From Luminiphilus sp. (lineage in GTDB: Bacteria; Pseudomonadota; Gammaproteobacteria; Pseudomonadales; Halieaceae), in assembly GCA_022425845.1 (NCBI GenBank), contig JAKMEU010000198.1:1-17464 (forward strand): a DNA stretch of 17,464 bases. Reading direction: 5' to 3'. Every line of letters begins with the position of its first letter. The first letter of the stretch is position 1. A program made the position numbers and the translations under genes. Shown here piece after piece: positions 7,076 through 15,002 of the stretch. Below the pieces are notes generated by a model. The model was given only the letters and a program-made list of their open reading frames with translations. It searched no databases and was not told the DNA's origin.

Positions 7076-8128
7076 GTGTCAGATACCTATACAACCGAAG
7101 GCCGGGGCCAACTGTACGGGGACATCACCCGAACAGTAGGAGACACGCCCTGCGTCAAGCTGAATCGCATTGCCCCCGACCATGTCGATGTCTACGTGAA
7201 GGTCGAATCGTTCAATCCGCTTGGCTCCGTAAAAGACCGCCTCGCTATCAACATAATTGAAGCGGCTGAGCGCAGCGGCAAGCTAAAGCCCGGCCAGACC
7301 GTGGTCGAGGCCACATCGGGTAATACGGGCATCGGGCTCGCTATGGTGTGCGCGGCAAGAGGCTATCCCCTGGTGATTACCATGGCCGACAGCTTTTCCA
7401 TCGAACGGCGGCGCCTCATGCGATTCCTGGGTGCCAAGGTCGTACTGACACCCCGTGCAGAAAAGGGTATCGGCATGTACCGAAAAGCGCGGCAACTCGC
7501 CGCCGACAACGGCTGGTTTTTCGCCGCCCAATTTGAATCTGAGGCCAATGCAGATATTCACGAGGCTACGACTGGGCGCGAAATCGTCGCCGACTTTTCA
7601 GGCTCACGTCTCGATTACTGGGTGACAGGTTATGGAACCGGGGGAACAGTCACAGGGGTGGCCAGGGTGCTGAGAAAAGAGCGTCCGGACTGCAAGATAA
7701 TCGTCTCAGAGCCACATAACGCCGCGCTACTGGGTTCCGGTACACCCCAGATTCGAAACGATGATGGCTCTCCTGATGGAAGCCACCCCGCCTGGGAGCC
7801 GCACCTCATTCAGGGCTGGACCCCGGACTTCATCCCTCTGGTCCTACAGGAGAGTATCGATCAAAGCGGCTTCGACGAGGTCAGGCCCGTGGACGCACAG
7901 GATGGCATGGCCTGGGCACAACGCCTGGCCAAAGAGGAAGGCATCCTGACCGGTGTCTCCGGAGGTTCTACAGTGGCCACGGCGATGGAAGTGGCGGCAG
8001 ACGCCGAGCCTGGCAGTGTGCTGCTGGTGATGCTGCCCGACACGGGGGAACGCTACCTCTCCACACCGCTCTTTGAAGCCATACCGGCGGAAATGACAGA
8101 GGAAGAACAGGCGCTTGCGGACAGCTGA
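7076..8128 (+). CDS. cysteine synthase-like PLP enzyme
   Basis: The product is 350 residues, somewhat longer than E. coli CysK. The PLP-binding lysine is Lys53 in NPLGSVKDR. The substrate loop TSGNTG is at 80-85 and the phosphate-binding loop GTGGT at 187-191. PHLIQGW matches the family's PHKIQG. The pyridine-nitrogen loop reads GVSGGSTVA (293-301), closer to the GGSAGSTVA form of cystathionine beta-synthase than to GISSGA of CysK. An insert, GSPDGSHPAWE, precedes PHLIQGW. The fold-type II enzyme should do beta-replacement on O-acetylserine or a related substrate to make cysteine or an analogue. It starts with GTG, with GGAG 8 bases upstream. A TerB-like gene follows after 15 bases. I do not assign cysK or cysM because the substrate loops differ from both. 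Confidence 0.85.
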   Translation: MSDTYTTEGRGQLYGDITRTVGDTPCVKLNRIAPDHVDVYVKVESFNPLGSVKDRLAINIIEAAERSGKLKPGQTVVEATSGNTGIGLAMVCAARGYPLVITMADSFSIERRRLMRFLGAKVVLTPRAEKGIGMYRKARQLAADNGWFFAAQFESEANADIHEATTGREIVADFSGSRLDYWVTGYGTGGTVTGVARVLRKERPDCKIIVSEPHNAALLGSGTPQIRNDDGSPDGSHPAWEPHLIQGWTPDFIPLVLQESIDQSGFDEVRPVDAQDGMAWAQRLAKEEGILTGVSGGSTVATAMEVAADAEPGSVLLVMLPDTGERYLSTPLFEAIPAEMTEEEQALADS

Positions 8129-8143
8129 TACCGGGCTCGCAGA

Positions 8144-8590
8144 ATGATTGGTAAGATCCTGGACATGCTCGCGAGCCGCGAAGCCTCCCCGGATACCTCC
8201 GGTGATGACGGGAGGCAGCTGGCCTCGGCAGCCCTGCTGGTTGAAGTCGCAAAGGCCGACGCCAACTTCAGCGGCGACGAACGCACGGCATTACTGGAAC
8301 TGCTGCGCAGCGCCTTCTCGCTGGATGATGAGGCTTTGCTTGCACTGGAAGCCCTTGCAGCACAGCGCTCGGATGAGGCCGTTTCTCTCCACGAATTCAC
8401 GCGTCAAATAGTGCAGAACAGCGGCCCTGAAGAACGCTGCCATTTGATTGGTCTTATGTGGCAGGTGGCCTACGCGGATGGACGGCTCGACAAATACGAG
8501 GAACACCTCATACGGCGTGTCGCCGATCTGATTTATGTTTCCCATTCGGACATGATGCGTCTCAAACACCAATTCCGTGGCGCCGGTTAA
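8144..8590 (+). CDS. TerB-like (tellurite-resistance family) protein
   Basis: The product is 148 residues, all helical. It shows the TerB-like double pattern: AALLVEVAKADANFSGDERTALLELLRSAF near residues 29-58, then LMWQVAYADGRLDKYEEHLIRRVADL near 104-129. In both halves an acidic A-D-x-x-x-x-x-E/D-E motif matches the metal-binding TerB repeat. No membrane helix or signal is seen. Stand-alone TerB-domain proteins are widespread and mostly of unknown function; a real tellurite operon would carry terC, terD and others, which are absent. It follows the cysteine synthase-like gene by 15 bases, so the two are probably co-transcribed. Tellurite resistance also depends on cysteine synthases in some bacteria, which makes the pairing worth noting. 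The ribosome site is weak. Confidence 0.75.
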   Translation: MIGKILDMLASREASPDTSGDDGRQLASAALLVEVAKADANFSGDERTALLELLRSAFSLDDEALLALEALAAQRSDEAVSLHEFTRQIVQNSGPEERCHLIGLMWQVAYADGRLDKYEEHLIRRVADLIYVSHSDMMRLKHQFRGAG

Positions 8591-8729
8591 GCCAGGGGCT
8601 ATTCAGGTTGAAGCAGGGGCCCGAAACCGGGACAGGACGCCAGATCACTCCGGTTTAATAGCGGATGAATGCTCACATGAAGCAAACCGGTTGGCGCTGG
8701 CACTTGCAACCGCTGTCAAACCCCCGGGG
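8591..8729. other. convergent intergenic region with inverted repeats
   Basis: Transcription from both sides ends here. There is a 7-base inverted repeat (CCGGTTT 8650-8656, AAACCGG 8684-8690, 27-base loop). Directly after the minus-strand stop lies a short GC hairpin (AACCC/GGGTT, about 8720-8732) followed on the minus strand by TTTG. The latter could be a weak terminator for the minus-strand operon. Neither is a textbook rho-independent terminator. Confidence 0.3.
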
Positions 8730-9116
8730 TTAGCCGACCTCGTCGAGTGGCACCCGCGTCACGATCCGCACCACCACAGGTCGCCAGGGTAGAAAACGAA
8801 AGGAGCGGATGAAAAAGGTCTGGAAGATGCCAATCCCCAGCCACAGTAAAAATGACTCGGATCGCCACTCAGCAAGAAAACCCTGGACTGCACCAAGCCA
8901 CCCGCTTCTCTCAGGCAGCCCCTCGATATTCAAGGTTGCCTCACAGCGCTGGGAGCCGCAGTCACTGACTTCCTCGTAGGTGTCCAGAACCTGGCCAACG
9001 ACGCCGCTTACCTCGACCAGAGGAACGACAAAAGAAACCAGGCTGAACAGAAGCGCCGCAAAGGCCAGCCAGGCCAGCACATCGCTGACCCGCTTTCTCA
9101 CAGAGCCCGTCACCAT
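8730..9116 (-). CDS. two-helix membrane protein of unknown function
   Basis: The product is 128 residues. One hydrophobic helix lies at about 14-35 and a second at about 88-104. The loop between them holds a close cysteine pair, C53-GSQR-C58, that could form a disulfide if the loop is periplasmic. The C-terminal tail is basic and Val/Arg-rich (RFLPWRPVVVRIVTRVP). I do not recognise the family. It starts 21 bases after the stop of the oxidoreductase beta subunit on the same strand, so it is probably the last gene of that operon, and a membrane link for the complex is conceivable. The ribosome site is poor for ATG 9116; a GTG at 9101 (residue 6) is an alternative. It being a real gene is likely from the helix pattern and operon position. 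Confidence 0.6.
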   Translation of the reverse strand: MVTGSVRKRVSDVLAWLAFAALLFSLVSFVVPLVEVSGVVGQVLDTYEEVSDCGSQRCEATLNIEGLPERSGWLGAVQGFLAEWRSESFLLWLGIGIFQTFFIRSFRFLPWRPVVVRIVTRVPLDEVG

Positions 9117-9137
9117 CGATGCTGGCCGACGACTGTG

Positions 9138-10187
9138 TTACCGAAGCCCGGCGTTAATCGAATCCAGAAAACGCGACCCGGGACAAAGCTGCTGCTCGTT
9201 CATGGAGTTGAGAGGTCGCCGGGCGGTCCCCAACACGTCATGCAGCTCTTCGCTGTCGCGCTGGATATACAGCAGCCCCGTCAGAATCTTTCCCTCTTTG
9301 GCATAGTGGCTGGTGGCTTCCAGCGCAGACTGGCGATCCTCGATATCGTAATCGTTATCCTGCTTGTAGAGACGAACCACCGAACCGTCATGCATGCAGA
9401 CCTCACAGGTCGCACCCGAATCATAAGTCGCGGTAATCTCCTGCCGCATGGGTACGAAATCCACTGGCATACCGGTGTTTGCGCCCCGGACATATTCGTA
9501 GCTCTTGGTGGATTCGCTGTGATTGTTGAAAGTGACACACGGCGAGACAACGTCGAGCAGTGCGAAGCCGCGGTGACTAATGGCAGCCTTGATCAGGGGT
9601 ATGAGTTGCTGCTTGTCTCCCGAGAAGCTTCTACCAACGAACGTGGCACCGATCTCGATGGCCAGGCGCGCCAGGTCAATCGGGGAATACATGTTGATAT
9701 CGCCCTTCTTGTTGGGTGACCCCGTATCCATGGTGGCTGAATCCTGGCCCTTGGTCAGTCCATAGCAGCCATTGTTCTCAACGATGTAAGTCATATTGAG
9801 ATTCCGCCGCACCACATGGGCAAATTGCCCCAGGCCTATGGACGCGGTATCGCCGTCACCGGAAATGCCAATATAAATCAGGTCCCGGTTGGCGAGATTC
9901 GCTCCGGTGGCAACCGAGGGCATACGCCCATGAACGCTGTTAAAACTGTGGGATCCCGAAAGGAAATAAGCGGGGGTCTTTGAAGAGCAGCCGATACCCG
10001 ACAGCTTGGCCACCTTGTGGGGCTCTATATTCAGTTCGAAACAGGCGTCAATAATCGCCGCGCTGATCGAATCATGACCACAGCCCGCACAGAGAGTCGA
10101 CAGCCCTCCTTCATAGTCCTGGCGCGTTCGACCCAATTCATTGGTCGGGGCATCGGGGTGCCTGAACGCGGGTTTTACGTAGGTCAT
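9138..10187 (-). CDS. 2-oxoacid:acceptor oxidoreductase beta subunit (TPP-binding)
   Basis: The product is 349 residues. It shows the thiamine diphosphate motif, GDG at 110-112 followed by NN at 138-139. It also has the cysteines that hold one [4Fe-4S] cluster in such beta subunits: C33 and C36 (LCAGCGH), C67 (GIGCSSKTP) and C217 (VSPCVTF). The family makes acyl-CoA from a 2-oxoacid, CoA and an electron acceptor. Usual KorB/PorB-type beta subunits are near 280-300 residues, so this copy has an extra 50-60 at the C-terminus. The start overlaps the alpha subunit stop as ATGA, and AGGAGGA lies just upstream, a very strong ribosome site. KorB-like substrate preference (2-oxoglutarate) is likely, but the sequence does not settle it against pyruvate or branched 2-oxoacids. 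Confidence 0.9.
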   Translation of the reverse strand: MTYVKPAFRHPDAPTNELGRTRQDYEGGLSTLCAGCGHDSISAAIIDACFELNIEPHKVAKLSGIGCSSKTPAYFLSGSHSFNSVHGRMPSVATGANLANRDLIYIGISGDGDTASIGLGQFAHVVRRNLNMTYIVENNGCYGLTKGQDSATMDTGSPNKKGDINMYSPIDLARLAIEIGATFVGRSFSGDKQQLIPLIKAAISHRGFALLDVVSPCVTFNNHSESTKSYEYVRGANTGMPVDFVPMRQEITATYDSGATCEVCMHDGSVVRLYKQDNDYDIEDRQSALEATSHYAKEGKILTGLLYIQRDSEELHDVLGTARRPLNSMNEQQLCPGSRFLDSINAGLR

Positions 10188-12064
10188 GCTGTTTCCTCCT
10201 CGGCTGAAGCACGCCGGGTCAGGGGCGTCACGTTACCGTGGGTAATGTAGTTCCGAATCATGCCGGCGATCTTTCGCGCCGTCACGGGCAAACCGTCGTA
10301 TTCCAGAATGGGGATCAACTTCTCTTTTGCGTTGGCACTGGTTTCATTGAGCATCAGCCTGCGCATTTGGCCATCGCGGTTCTGTTCAATGACAAAAATC
10401 CGATCGTGCTCTCGAATAAACTGCTCAACGTCAAGGTTGAACGGGAACGCACGAATGCGCATGGTATCGAGGTCGATGCCCTCTTTCTCCAGAATCTCAA
10501 TGGCTTCATAGGCCGGAGATGCGGTCGTACCAAAAAAGACCACCCCGTGCCGGGTCTCCATTTCGGACTGCTTGATTTTGGGCTCGGGCACAATGGCCTT
10601 GGCCGTCTCAAATTTTTTCAGCAACCGGTCCATATTGCGGACGTACTCGGCACCATCCTCGGTATAAGCCGCGTATTCGTCCCGGGACGTACCTCGCGTG
10701 AAATAGGCACCCTTTTCCGGATGTACGCCCGGATAAGTCCGATACGTAATCCCGTCACCATCCACATCCTTGTAACGTCCAAAGCGCTCTTCCATCTCAT
10801 CCAGATCCGCCGCGCTCAGCACTTTCCCGCGGTCGTAGCGGAAATTGTCGTCAAACTCCAGCGGTGGAGACATCCACTCGTTCATGCCGAGATCGAGGTC
10901 ACTCATGATCAGAATGGGTGTCTGCAGCCGATCAGCAAGATCAAAGGCCTCAACGGTCATACTGAAGCACTCCGCCGGTGTCGCAGGGAACAACAGCACG
11001 TGTTTCGTGTCGCCATGAGAGGCATAGGCGGCCATCAGCACATCAGACTGTTGTGTGCGGGTAGGCATCCCGGTGGAAGGACCCGCTCGCTGTACATCGA
11101 TCAGCACGGTGGGCACTTCGGCAAAATAGGCCAGACCCAAAAACTCGCTCATCAGCGACACGCCGGGCCCGCTGGTTGCCGTGAAAGCCCGCGCACCATT
11201 CCAGTTGGCACCGATCACCATTCCCAGGGCAGACAACTCATCCTCCGCCTGAATAATGGCGTAATTTTTCTTGCCGGTGCCCGGGTCTATCCGCAGACGA
11301 CGGCAATACTTGTCGAAGGCATCAACCACCGAGGTAGAAGGGGTGATGGGGTACCAGGCGGCAACGGTTGCACCGGCATACACCGCACCAAGAGCGGCGG
11401 CGGTGTTGCCATCCATCAGGATATTGTCGAAGTCCTCAATGTGTTTCGCCACGCGATGGCCGCGCTCAAGGTGAATCCCGATCGGACAGTCGAAATGTGT
11501 GCTCGCGTACTGATAGCCCAATTCCAACGCATAAATATTGGGCGTAATCAGCTTTTCCTTGCCCTTGAACTGATCGGCAACCAGGTCCTTGAGCACATTA
11601 AAGTCAATATTCATCAGGGCAGACAGCGCGCCCACGTAGATCACATTTTTAAACAGAAGCCGCTGCCGAGCATCGGTGTATTCGCGCAGACAGATGTCGG
11701 TGAAAGGAATGCCGATGTAATTGACATCCTCGCGCACCAGCCTCAGGTCGAGGGGCTTAGTGGAGTCATAAATAAAATAACCACCCGCCTCTACCTCCGC
11801 CACATCCCGTTTGATGCTCTGGGGATTGACGCACACCATGATATCGATGCCGCCACGGCGTCCCAAATAGCCGTCCTGGCTGACACGAACCTCATACCAT
11901 GTGGGCATCCCCTGAATATTGGAGGGAAAGATGTTTCTGGGACTGACGGGAATACCCATCCGGAAAATCGCTTTGGCAAACATACTGTTGGCACTGGCTG
12001 ATCCGGTGCCATTGACGTTGGCAAACTTAATTACGAAGTCATTGATCGACTGCTTTGCTTGCAT
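10184..12064 (-). CDS. 2-oxoacid:acceptor oxidoreductase, fused gamma-alpha subunit
   Basis: The product is 626 residues. Residues 1 to about 195 are the gamma (CoA-side) domain, beginning VIKFANVNGTGSASANSMFA. From 219 the alpha domain has GNTAAALGA, YPITPSTS (239-245), the acidic QAEDELSALG (272-281), TSGPG (297-301) and QRAGPSTGMPTRTQQSD (325-341), all family hallmarks. This gamma-alpha order matches the KorA type. I chose ATG 12064 with GGAGG just before it; the longer frame to 12157 overlaps the ferredoxin domain of the upstream gene and has no family match. The start thus lies 34 bases inside the upstream gene, and the stop overlaps the beta subunit by 4 bases, so the three are translationally coupled. 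No cysteine cluster is visible, as expected, since electrons leave through the beta subunit. Confidence 0.9.
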   Translation of the reverse strand: MQAKQSINDFVIKFANVNGTGSASANSMFAKAIFRMGIPVSPRNIFPSNIQGMPTWYEVRVSQDGYLGRRGGIDIMVCVNPQSIKRDVAEVEAGGYFIYDSTKPLDLRLVREDVNYIGIPFTDICLREYTDARQRLLFKNVIYVGALSALMNIDFNVLKDLVADQFKGKEKLITPNIYALELGYQYASTHFDCPIGIHLERGHRVAKHIEDFDNILMDGNTAAALGAVYAGATVAAWYPITPSTSVVDAFDKYCRRLRIDPGTGKKNYAIIQAEDELSALGMVIGANWNGARAFTATSGPGVSLMSEFLGLAYFAEVPTVLIDVQRAGPSTGMPTRTQQSDVLMAAYASHGDTKHVLLFPATPAECFSMTVEAFDLADRLQTPILIMSDLDLGMNEWMSPPLEFDDNFRYDRGKVLSAADLDEMEERFGRYKDVDGDGITYRTYPGVHPEKGAYFTRGTSRDEYAAYTEDGAEYVRNMDRLLKKFETAKAIVPEPKIKQSEMETRHGVVFFGTTASPAYEAIEILEKEGIDLDTMRIRAFPFNLDVEQFIREHDRIFVIEQNRDGQMRRLMLNETSANAKEKLIPILEYDGLPVTARKIAGMIRNYITHGNVTPLTRRASAEEETA

Positions 12065-13836
12065 GAGCCTCCAGCCTTCGTGACGCTGTAGAAAAATCGT
12101 TGCATATCCCAGGCACCCGTCGGACAGCGCTCGGCGCAGAGTCCACAGTGCAAGCACACGTTTTCATCCTTAACCATCACCCTTCGTGTTTGCGGCAAGG
12201 CACTGGACACGTATAGATCCTGCTCTTCATTGCGCGCCGGCCTGCGCAGCGACTCACGCAGTGAGGGCTCTTCGTCATTGGCTATGAAGTTGATGCAGTC
12301 TGTCGGGCAGATATCGACACAGGCGTCACACTCAATACATTTGTTGGTCGTGAATACGGTCTGCACATCGCAATTGAGGCAGCGTTCGGCCTCCTGGTAA
12401 GCCACTGAAATATCAAAACCCAGCTCAACCTCTACCTTACGGTCTCGCAGTGCTTTTTCCTTGCTGACATGGGGAACCGGGTAGCGGTCGTCGGTGGATA
12501 CCTCGCTGTCATAGCTCCACTCGTGGACCCCCATTTTCTGACTGACCAAATTGGTTCCGGGCGCCAAACGCTTTTCCACCCGATCGCCGTTCAGAAAAAG
12601 ATCGATTGAAATAGCTGCCTGATGACCATGGGCCACCGCGGTGATGATATTTTCGGGCCCGAAAGCGGCGTCACCGCCAAAGAACACCGTTTTCAGGGAG
12701 CTCTGGAAGGTCGTTTTGTCGACAACCGGCATGTCCCACTTGCCGAACTCAATGCCGAGGTCCCGCTCTATCCACGGGAACGAGTTATCCTGGCCAATAG
12801 CGATGATGACTTCGTCGGCCTCAAAAAAGACCTCCTCCCCTGTCGGCACCAATTCGCGTCGCCCTTCGGCGTCATAGACCACATTAACCACGGTGAAGCG
12901 CATACCCTTGAGTACGCCATCTTCATGGACAAACTCCTTGGGCACGTGGTTATTGATAATGGGTATATCTTCAGCAGCGGCATCCTCAATTTCCCAGGGT
13001 GACGCCTTCATGCGAGAAAACTCGGAACGCACCACCACTTTGACATCTTCGCCACCCACCCTGCGGGCGGTTCGACAGCAGTCCATGGCCGTATTGCCGC
13101 CACCCAGTACCAAAACACGCTTGCCAATACTGGTGACATGCTCGAAGGCCACCGAGGCCAGCCAGTCGATACCCACATGGATCGAGCTGTCACAGGCTTC
13201 ACGACCCGGTATATCAAGGTCGCTGCCTCGGGGTGCGCCGGTACCTACAAATACGGCGTTGTATCCCTGCTGCAGGATCGATTTCAGACTGGAGACATAG
13301 GTTTGGAAGTGTTGCTTGATACCCATGTCCAGAATGTAATTAACCTCTTCATCAAGTACTTCTGGCGGCAATCGGAAAATGGGGATCTGGCTGCGCATGA
13401 AGCCGCCGCCCAGGGGTTGGTCATCGTAGAGGTCGATCTGGTAGCCCAGGGGCGCAAGATCGCGGGCCACCGTCAGCGATGCCGGTCCCGCACCAATCAG
13501 GGCGACGCGTTTGCCGTTGCCCTCTGAGGGTGCTTTCGGTAACAGGTGCGCCACTTCATCCTTATTGTCGGCCGCGACGCGCTTCAACCGGCAGATGGCA
13601 ACCGCCTCTTCGTCCACACGACCACGACGACAGACAGGCTCGCAGGGGCGGTCGCAGGTTCGGCCCAGAATTCCCGGAAAAACATTGGACTCCCAGTTGA
13701 CCATATACGCATCGGTATAACGGCCTGCGGCGATCAGTCGGATGTATTCAGGTACAGGTGTGTGGGCCGGACACGCATATTGGCAGTCCACCACCTTGTG
13801 GAAATACTCAGGATCATTCGTATTGGTTGCTTTCAC
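12031..13836 (-). CDS. GltD-like NAD(P)/FAD oxidoreductase with fused 2[4Fe-4S] ferredoxin domain
   Basis: From GTG 13836 the product is 601 residues. The N-terminal part has cysteines 18, 22, 61, 65, 69 and 82, matching the iron-sulfur domain of glutamate synthase small subunits. FAD motif GAGPAS is at 115-120, the second nucleotide motif GGGNTA at 245-250, and FFGGDAAFGPENI near 385-396 closes the FAD site. The C-terminus adds two perfect CxxCxxCxxxCP clusters, C500/503/506/510 and C561/564/567/571, separated by about 50 residues. The protein could carry electrons from the oxidoreductase subunits encoded next to it to NAD(P), or the reverse. The frame is open to GTG 13887, but a candidate promoter at 13870-13897 and AAGAAG 7 bases before GTG 13836 favour the shorter form. 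It is the first gene of the oxidoreductase operon. Confidence 0.88.
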   Translation of the reverse strand: MKATNTNDPEYFHKVVDCQYACPAHTPVPEYIRLIAAGRYTDAYMVNWESNVFPGILGRTCDRPCEPVCRRGRVDEEAVAICRLKRVAADNKDEVAHLLPKAPSEGNGKRVALIGAGPASLTVARDLAPLGYQIDLYDDQPLGGGFMRSQIPIFRLPPEVLDEEVNYILDMGIKQHFQTYVSSLKSILQQGYNAVFVGTGAPRGSDLDIPGREACDSSIHVGIDWLASVAFEHVTSIGKRVLVLGGGNTAMDCCRTARRVGGEDVKVVVRSEFSRMKASPWEIEDAAAEDIPIINNHVPKEFVHEDGVLKGMRFTVVNVVYDAEGRRELVPTGEEVFFEADEVIIAIGQDNSFPWIERDLGIEFGKWDMPVVDKTTFQSSLKTVFFGGDAAFGPENIITAVAHGHQAAISIDLFLNGDRVEKRLAPGTNLVSQKMGVHEWSYDSEVSTDDRYPVPHVSKEKALRDRKVEVELGFDISVAYQEAERCLNCDVQTVFTTNKCIECDACVDICPTDCINFIANDEEPSLRESLRRPARNEEQDLYVSSALPQTRRVMVKDENVCLHCGLCAERCPTGAWDMQRFFYSVTKAGGSCKQSSRSMTS

Positions 13837-13869
13837 AGCGTTACTTCTTTTTATGTTCCCCCACACTCC

Positions 13870-13897
13870 ACAATACACATCGACCACGATAATTCAA
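13870..13897 (-). promoter_or_regulatory. candidate sigma70 promoter of the oxidoreductase operon
   Basis: On the minus strand TTGAAT (13897-13892) and TATTGT (13875-13870) are 16 bases apart, each 4 of 6 to consensus. The start of transcription would be near 13863, about 27 bases before GTG 13836. If real, it excludes the longer GTG 13887 start. Match quality is modest. Confidence 0.3.
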
Positions 13898-13942
13898 AGG
13901 GAACCTGCCACATCTTTTCACCCTTATTGCGCGGCTCGGCGA

Positions 13943-14404
13943 TCAAAAACCGCGTGCAATCAGTTCGTCCATTGAAAAGTCGTGGTCTGCCTGCAACTCA
14001 TCGCTATCTCCCCACAGCGCACGATTGGCCAATGCGGTGTCAAAGGCCTCAATCAGCGAGTGAATCTGTCCGTCTTGGATGTTGAAGATATGCAGGTAGA
14101 CCTGGTTATACGGCGCATCACCCCGGCGCGCAAAACCATCGTTTGTGGCGATGGCAACGACCACACTGCCCGAAGCACACAACACCCGATGCTCTTTACA
14201 AAAGACGATGTCGGATGATTCGACGCAGCCGAAAACGTGCGGCAGTACTGTCCCGAAAAATCGCTCTTTACCCCGGTAAACGCCTGACAAGACGTGATCT
14301 TGAGTGGGGCAAATCAACGTAAAGTCCTCGTGTATGATCTGTTCAAGCTGATCGTTTTTACCAAGTTTTATGGCTTCGTAAAATTGCGCGATAAGGTTTT
14401 TCAC
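13943..14404 (-). CDS. NTF2/SnoaL-like fold protein
   Basis: The product is 153 residues with a GTG start; AAGGAG about 9 bases upstream decides it. The pattern is the cone-shaped NTF2-like fold: an N-terminal helix (MKNLIAQFYEAIKLGKND), IIHEDFTLICPT, GVYRGKERFFGTVLPHVF, then long antiparallel strands (SDIVFCKEHRVLCASGSVVVAIATNDG, NQVYLHIFNIQDGQIHSLIEAFDTA). The last strand motif with F-x-x-x-D-G-x-I-x-x-x-x-E-x-F/Y-D is typical of SnoaL-type proteins. Members are isomerases, cyclases, dehydratases or ligand binders; nothing here fixes which. It precedes the oxidoreductase operon on the same strand with a 106-base gap and is divergent from the DUF1643 gene. Confidence 0.75.
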   Translation of the reverse strand: MKNLIAQFYEAIKLGKNDQLEQIIHEDFTLICPTQDHVLSGVYRGKERFFGTVLPHVFGCVESSDIVFCKEHRVLCASGSVVVAIATNDGFARRGDAPYNQVYLHIFNIQDGQIHSLIEAFDTALANRALWGDSDELQADHDFSMDELIARGF

Positions 14405-14423
14405 GGTGGTGATCTCCTTGATT

Positions 14424-14443
14424 AGGGGTTGTTCACAGAGTAA
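14424..14443 (+). repeat. left copy of an imperfect inverted repeat flanking the DUF1643 gene
   Basis: AGGGGT (14424-14429), five bases, then ACAGAGTAA (14435-14443). The right copy at 15003-15019 reads TTACTCTGT, two bases, ACCCCT, so 15 bases match in inverted orientation with a 3-base spacer difference. The left copy also overlaps a perfect palindrome, CAGAGT-A-ACTCTG at 14436-14448, which could be an operator for the divergent genes on each side. Confidence 0.3.
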
Positions 14444-14525
14444 CTCTGAAGCCTGTCAAAGATCACCTTCAGCCACAAAAGACCCGCAGACCTCGCGATC
14501 CCTAAAGAGACCATGTGAGTAACGA

Positions 14526-14999
14526 ATGTCAATAGAGCGTAGTGCCGGCTTCTCTCACTGCGGTGCCTACCGCTACTGGCTAAAGCGCCGGTGGAGTGAT
14601 GCACCGACATTGGTATTTATCGGCCTCAACCCATCTAGTGCCGATGCCCATGTGGACGACGCCACGCTGCGTAGAATCATCGGTTTTTCGGATGGCTGGG
14701 GCTTTGGTGCCGTTACGGTTGTCAATTTGTTCGCCTGGCGCGGGCGCCACCCCGCTGACCTCAAGCGTGCGTCGGACCCGGTGGGAAAACGAAACAGCTT
14801 CTGGCTGCGCAAAATGACTCAGGGTTCAGAGCCTGTGGTCGTCGCATGGGGAAACCATGGCGCGTACCAGGGCAGGGATAAGGCAACTCTTGCATTGATC
14901 ACAACCCCCCGTTGCCTGGGCCTGACAAAATCAGGCCATCCCCGGCATCCGCTGTATGCGCCGAAGAACACTAAATTACTTGAATTTATCGCCCCATAA
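14526..14999 (+). CDS. DUF1643-family protein
   Basis: The product is 157 residues. Family features seen are YRYWLKRRW near the start, VFIGLNPSSADAHVDDATLRRIIGFSDGWGFG (about 30-61), VVNLFAWRGRHPADL (65-79), DPVGKRN (84-90), VVAWGNHG (104-111) and the C-terminal LGLTKSGHPRHPLY (131-144). This is the full set of DUF1643 motifs, and the length is normal. The strongly conserved N-P-S, D-D and W-G-x-H-G motifs suggest an enzyme, but no activity is established. DUF1643 genes often sit in variable DNA and phages. It lies between short inverted repeats (14424-14443 and 15003-15019). The ribosome site is weak (GTGAG, 6-7 bases before ATG 14526). It is divergent from the SnoaL-like gene. Confidence 0.85.
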   Translation: MSIERSAGFSHCGAYRYWLKRRWSDAPTLVFIGLNPSSADAHVDDATLRRIIGFSDGWGFGAVTVVNLFAWRGRHPADLKRASDPVGKRNSFWLRKMTQGSEPVVVAWGNHGAYQGRDKATLALITTPRCLGLTKSGHPRHPLYAPKNTKLLEFIAP

Positions 15000-15002
15000 A
15001 AA

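Noticed and set aside
8144..8590. A full tellurite-resistance operon
   Set aside because: Only a TerB-like protein is present. No TerC, TerD, TerZ or TerA genes are seen in the window.
10238..12001. 587-codon open frame on the plus strand
   Set aside because: It lies entirely antisense to the fused gamma-alpha subunit gene, which has full family motifs. The predicted protein is His/Gly/Gln-rich with no recognisable domain, as expected of a shadow frame in GC-rich coding DNA.
12065..12157. 31-codon N-terminal extension of the fused gamma-alpha subunit
   Set aside because: It would overlap the ferredoxin cysteines of the upstream gene, and the family begins at the QSINDFVIKFANVNGTG segment. 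GGAGG precedes ATG 12064.
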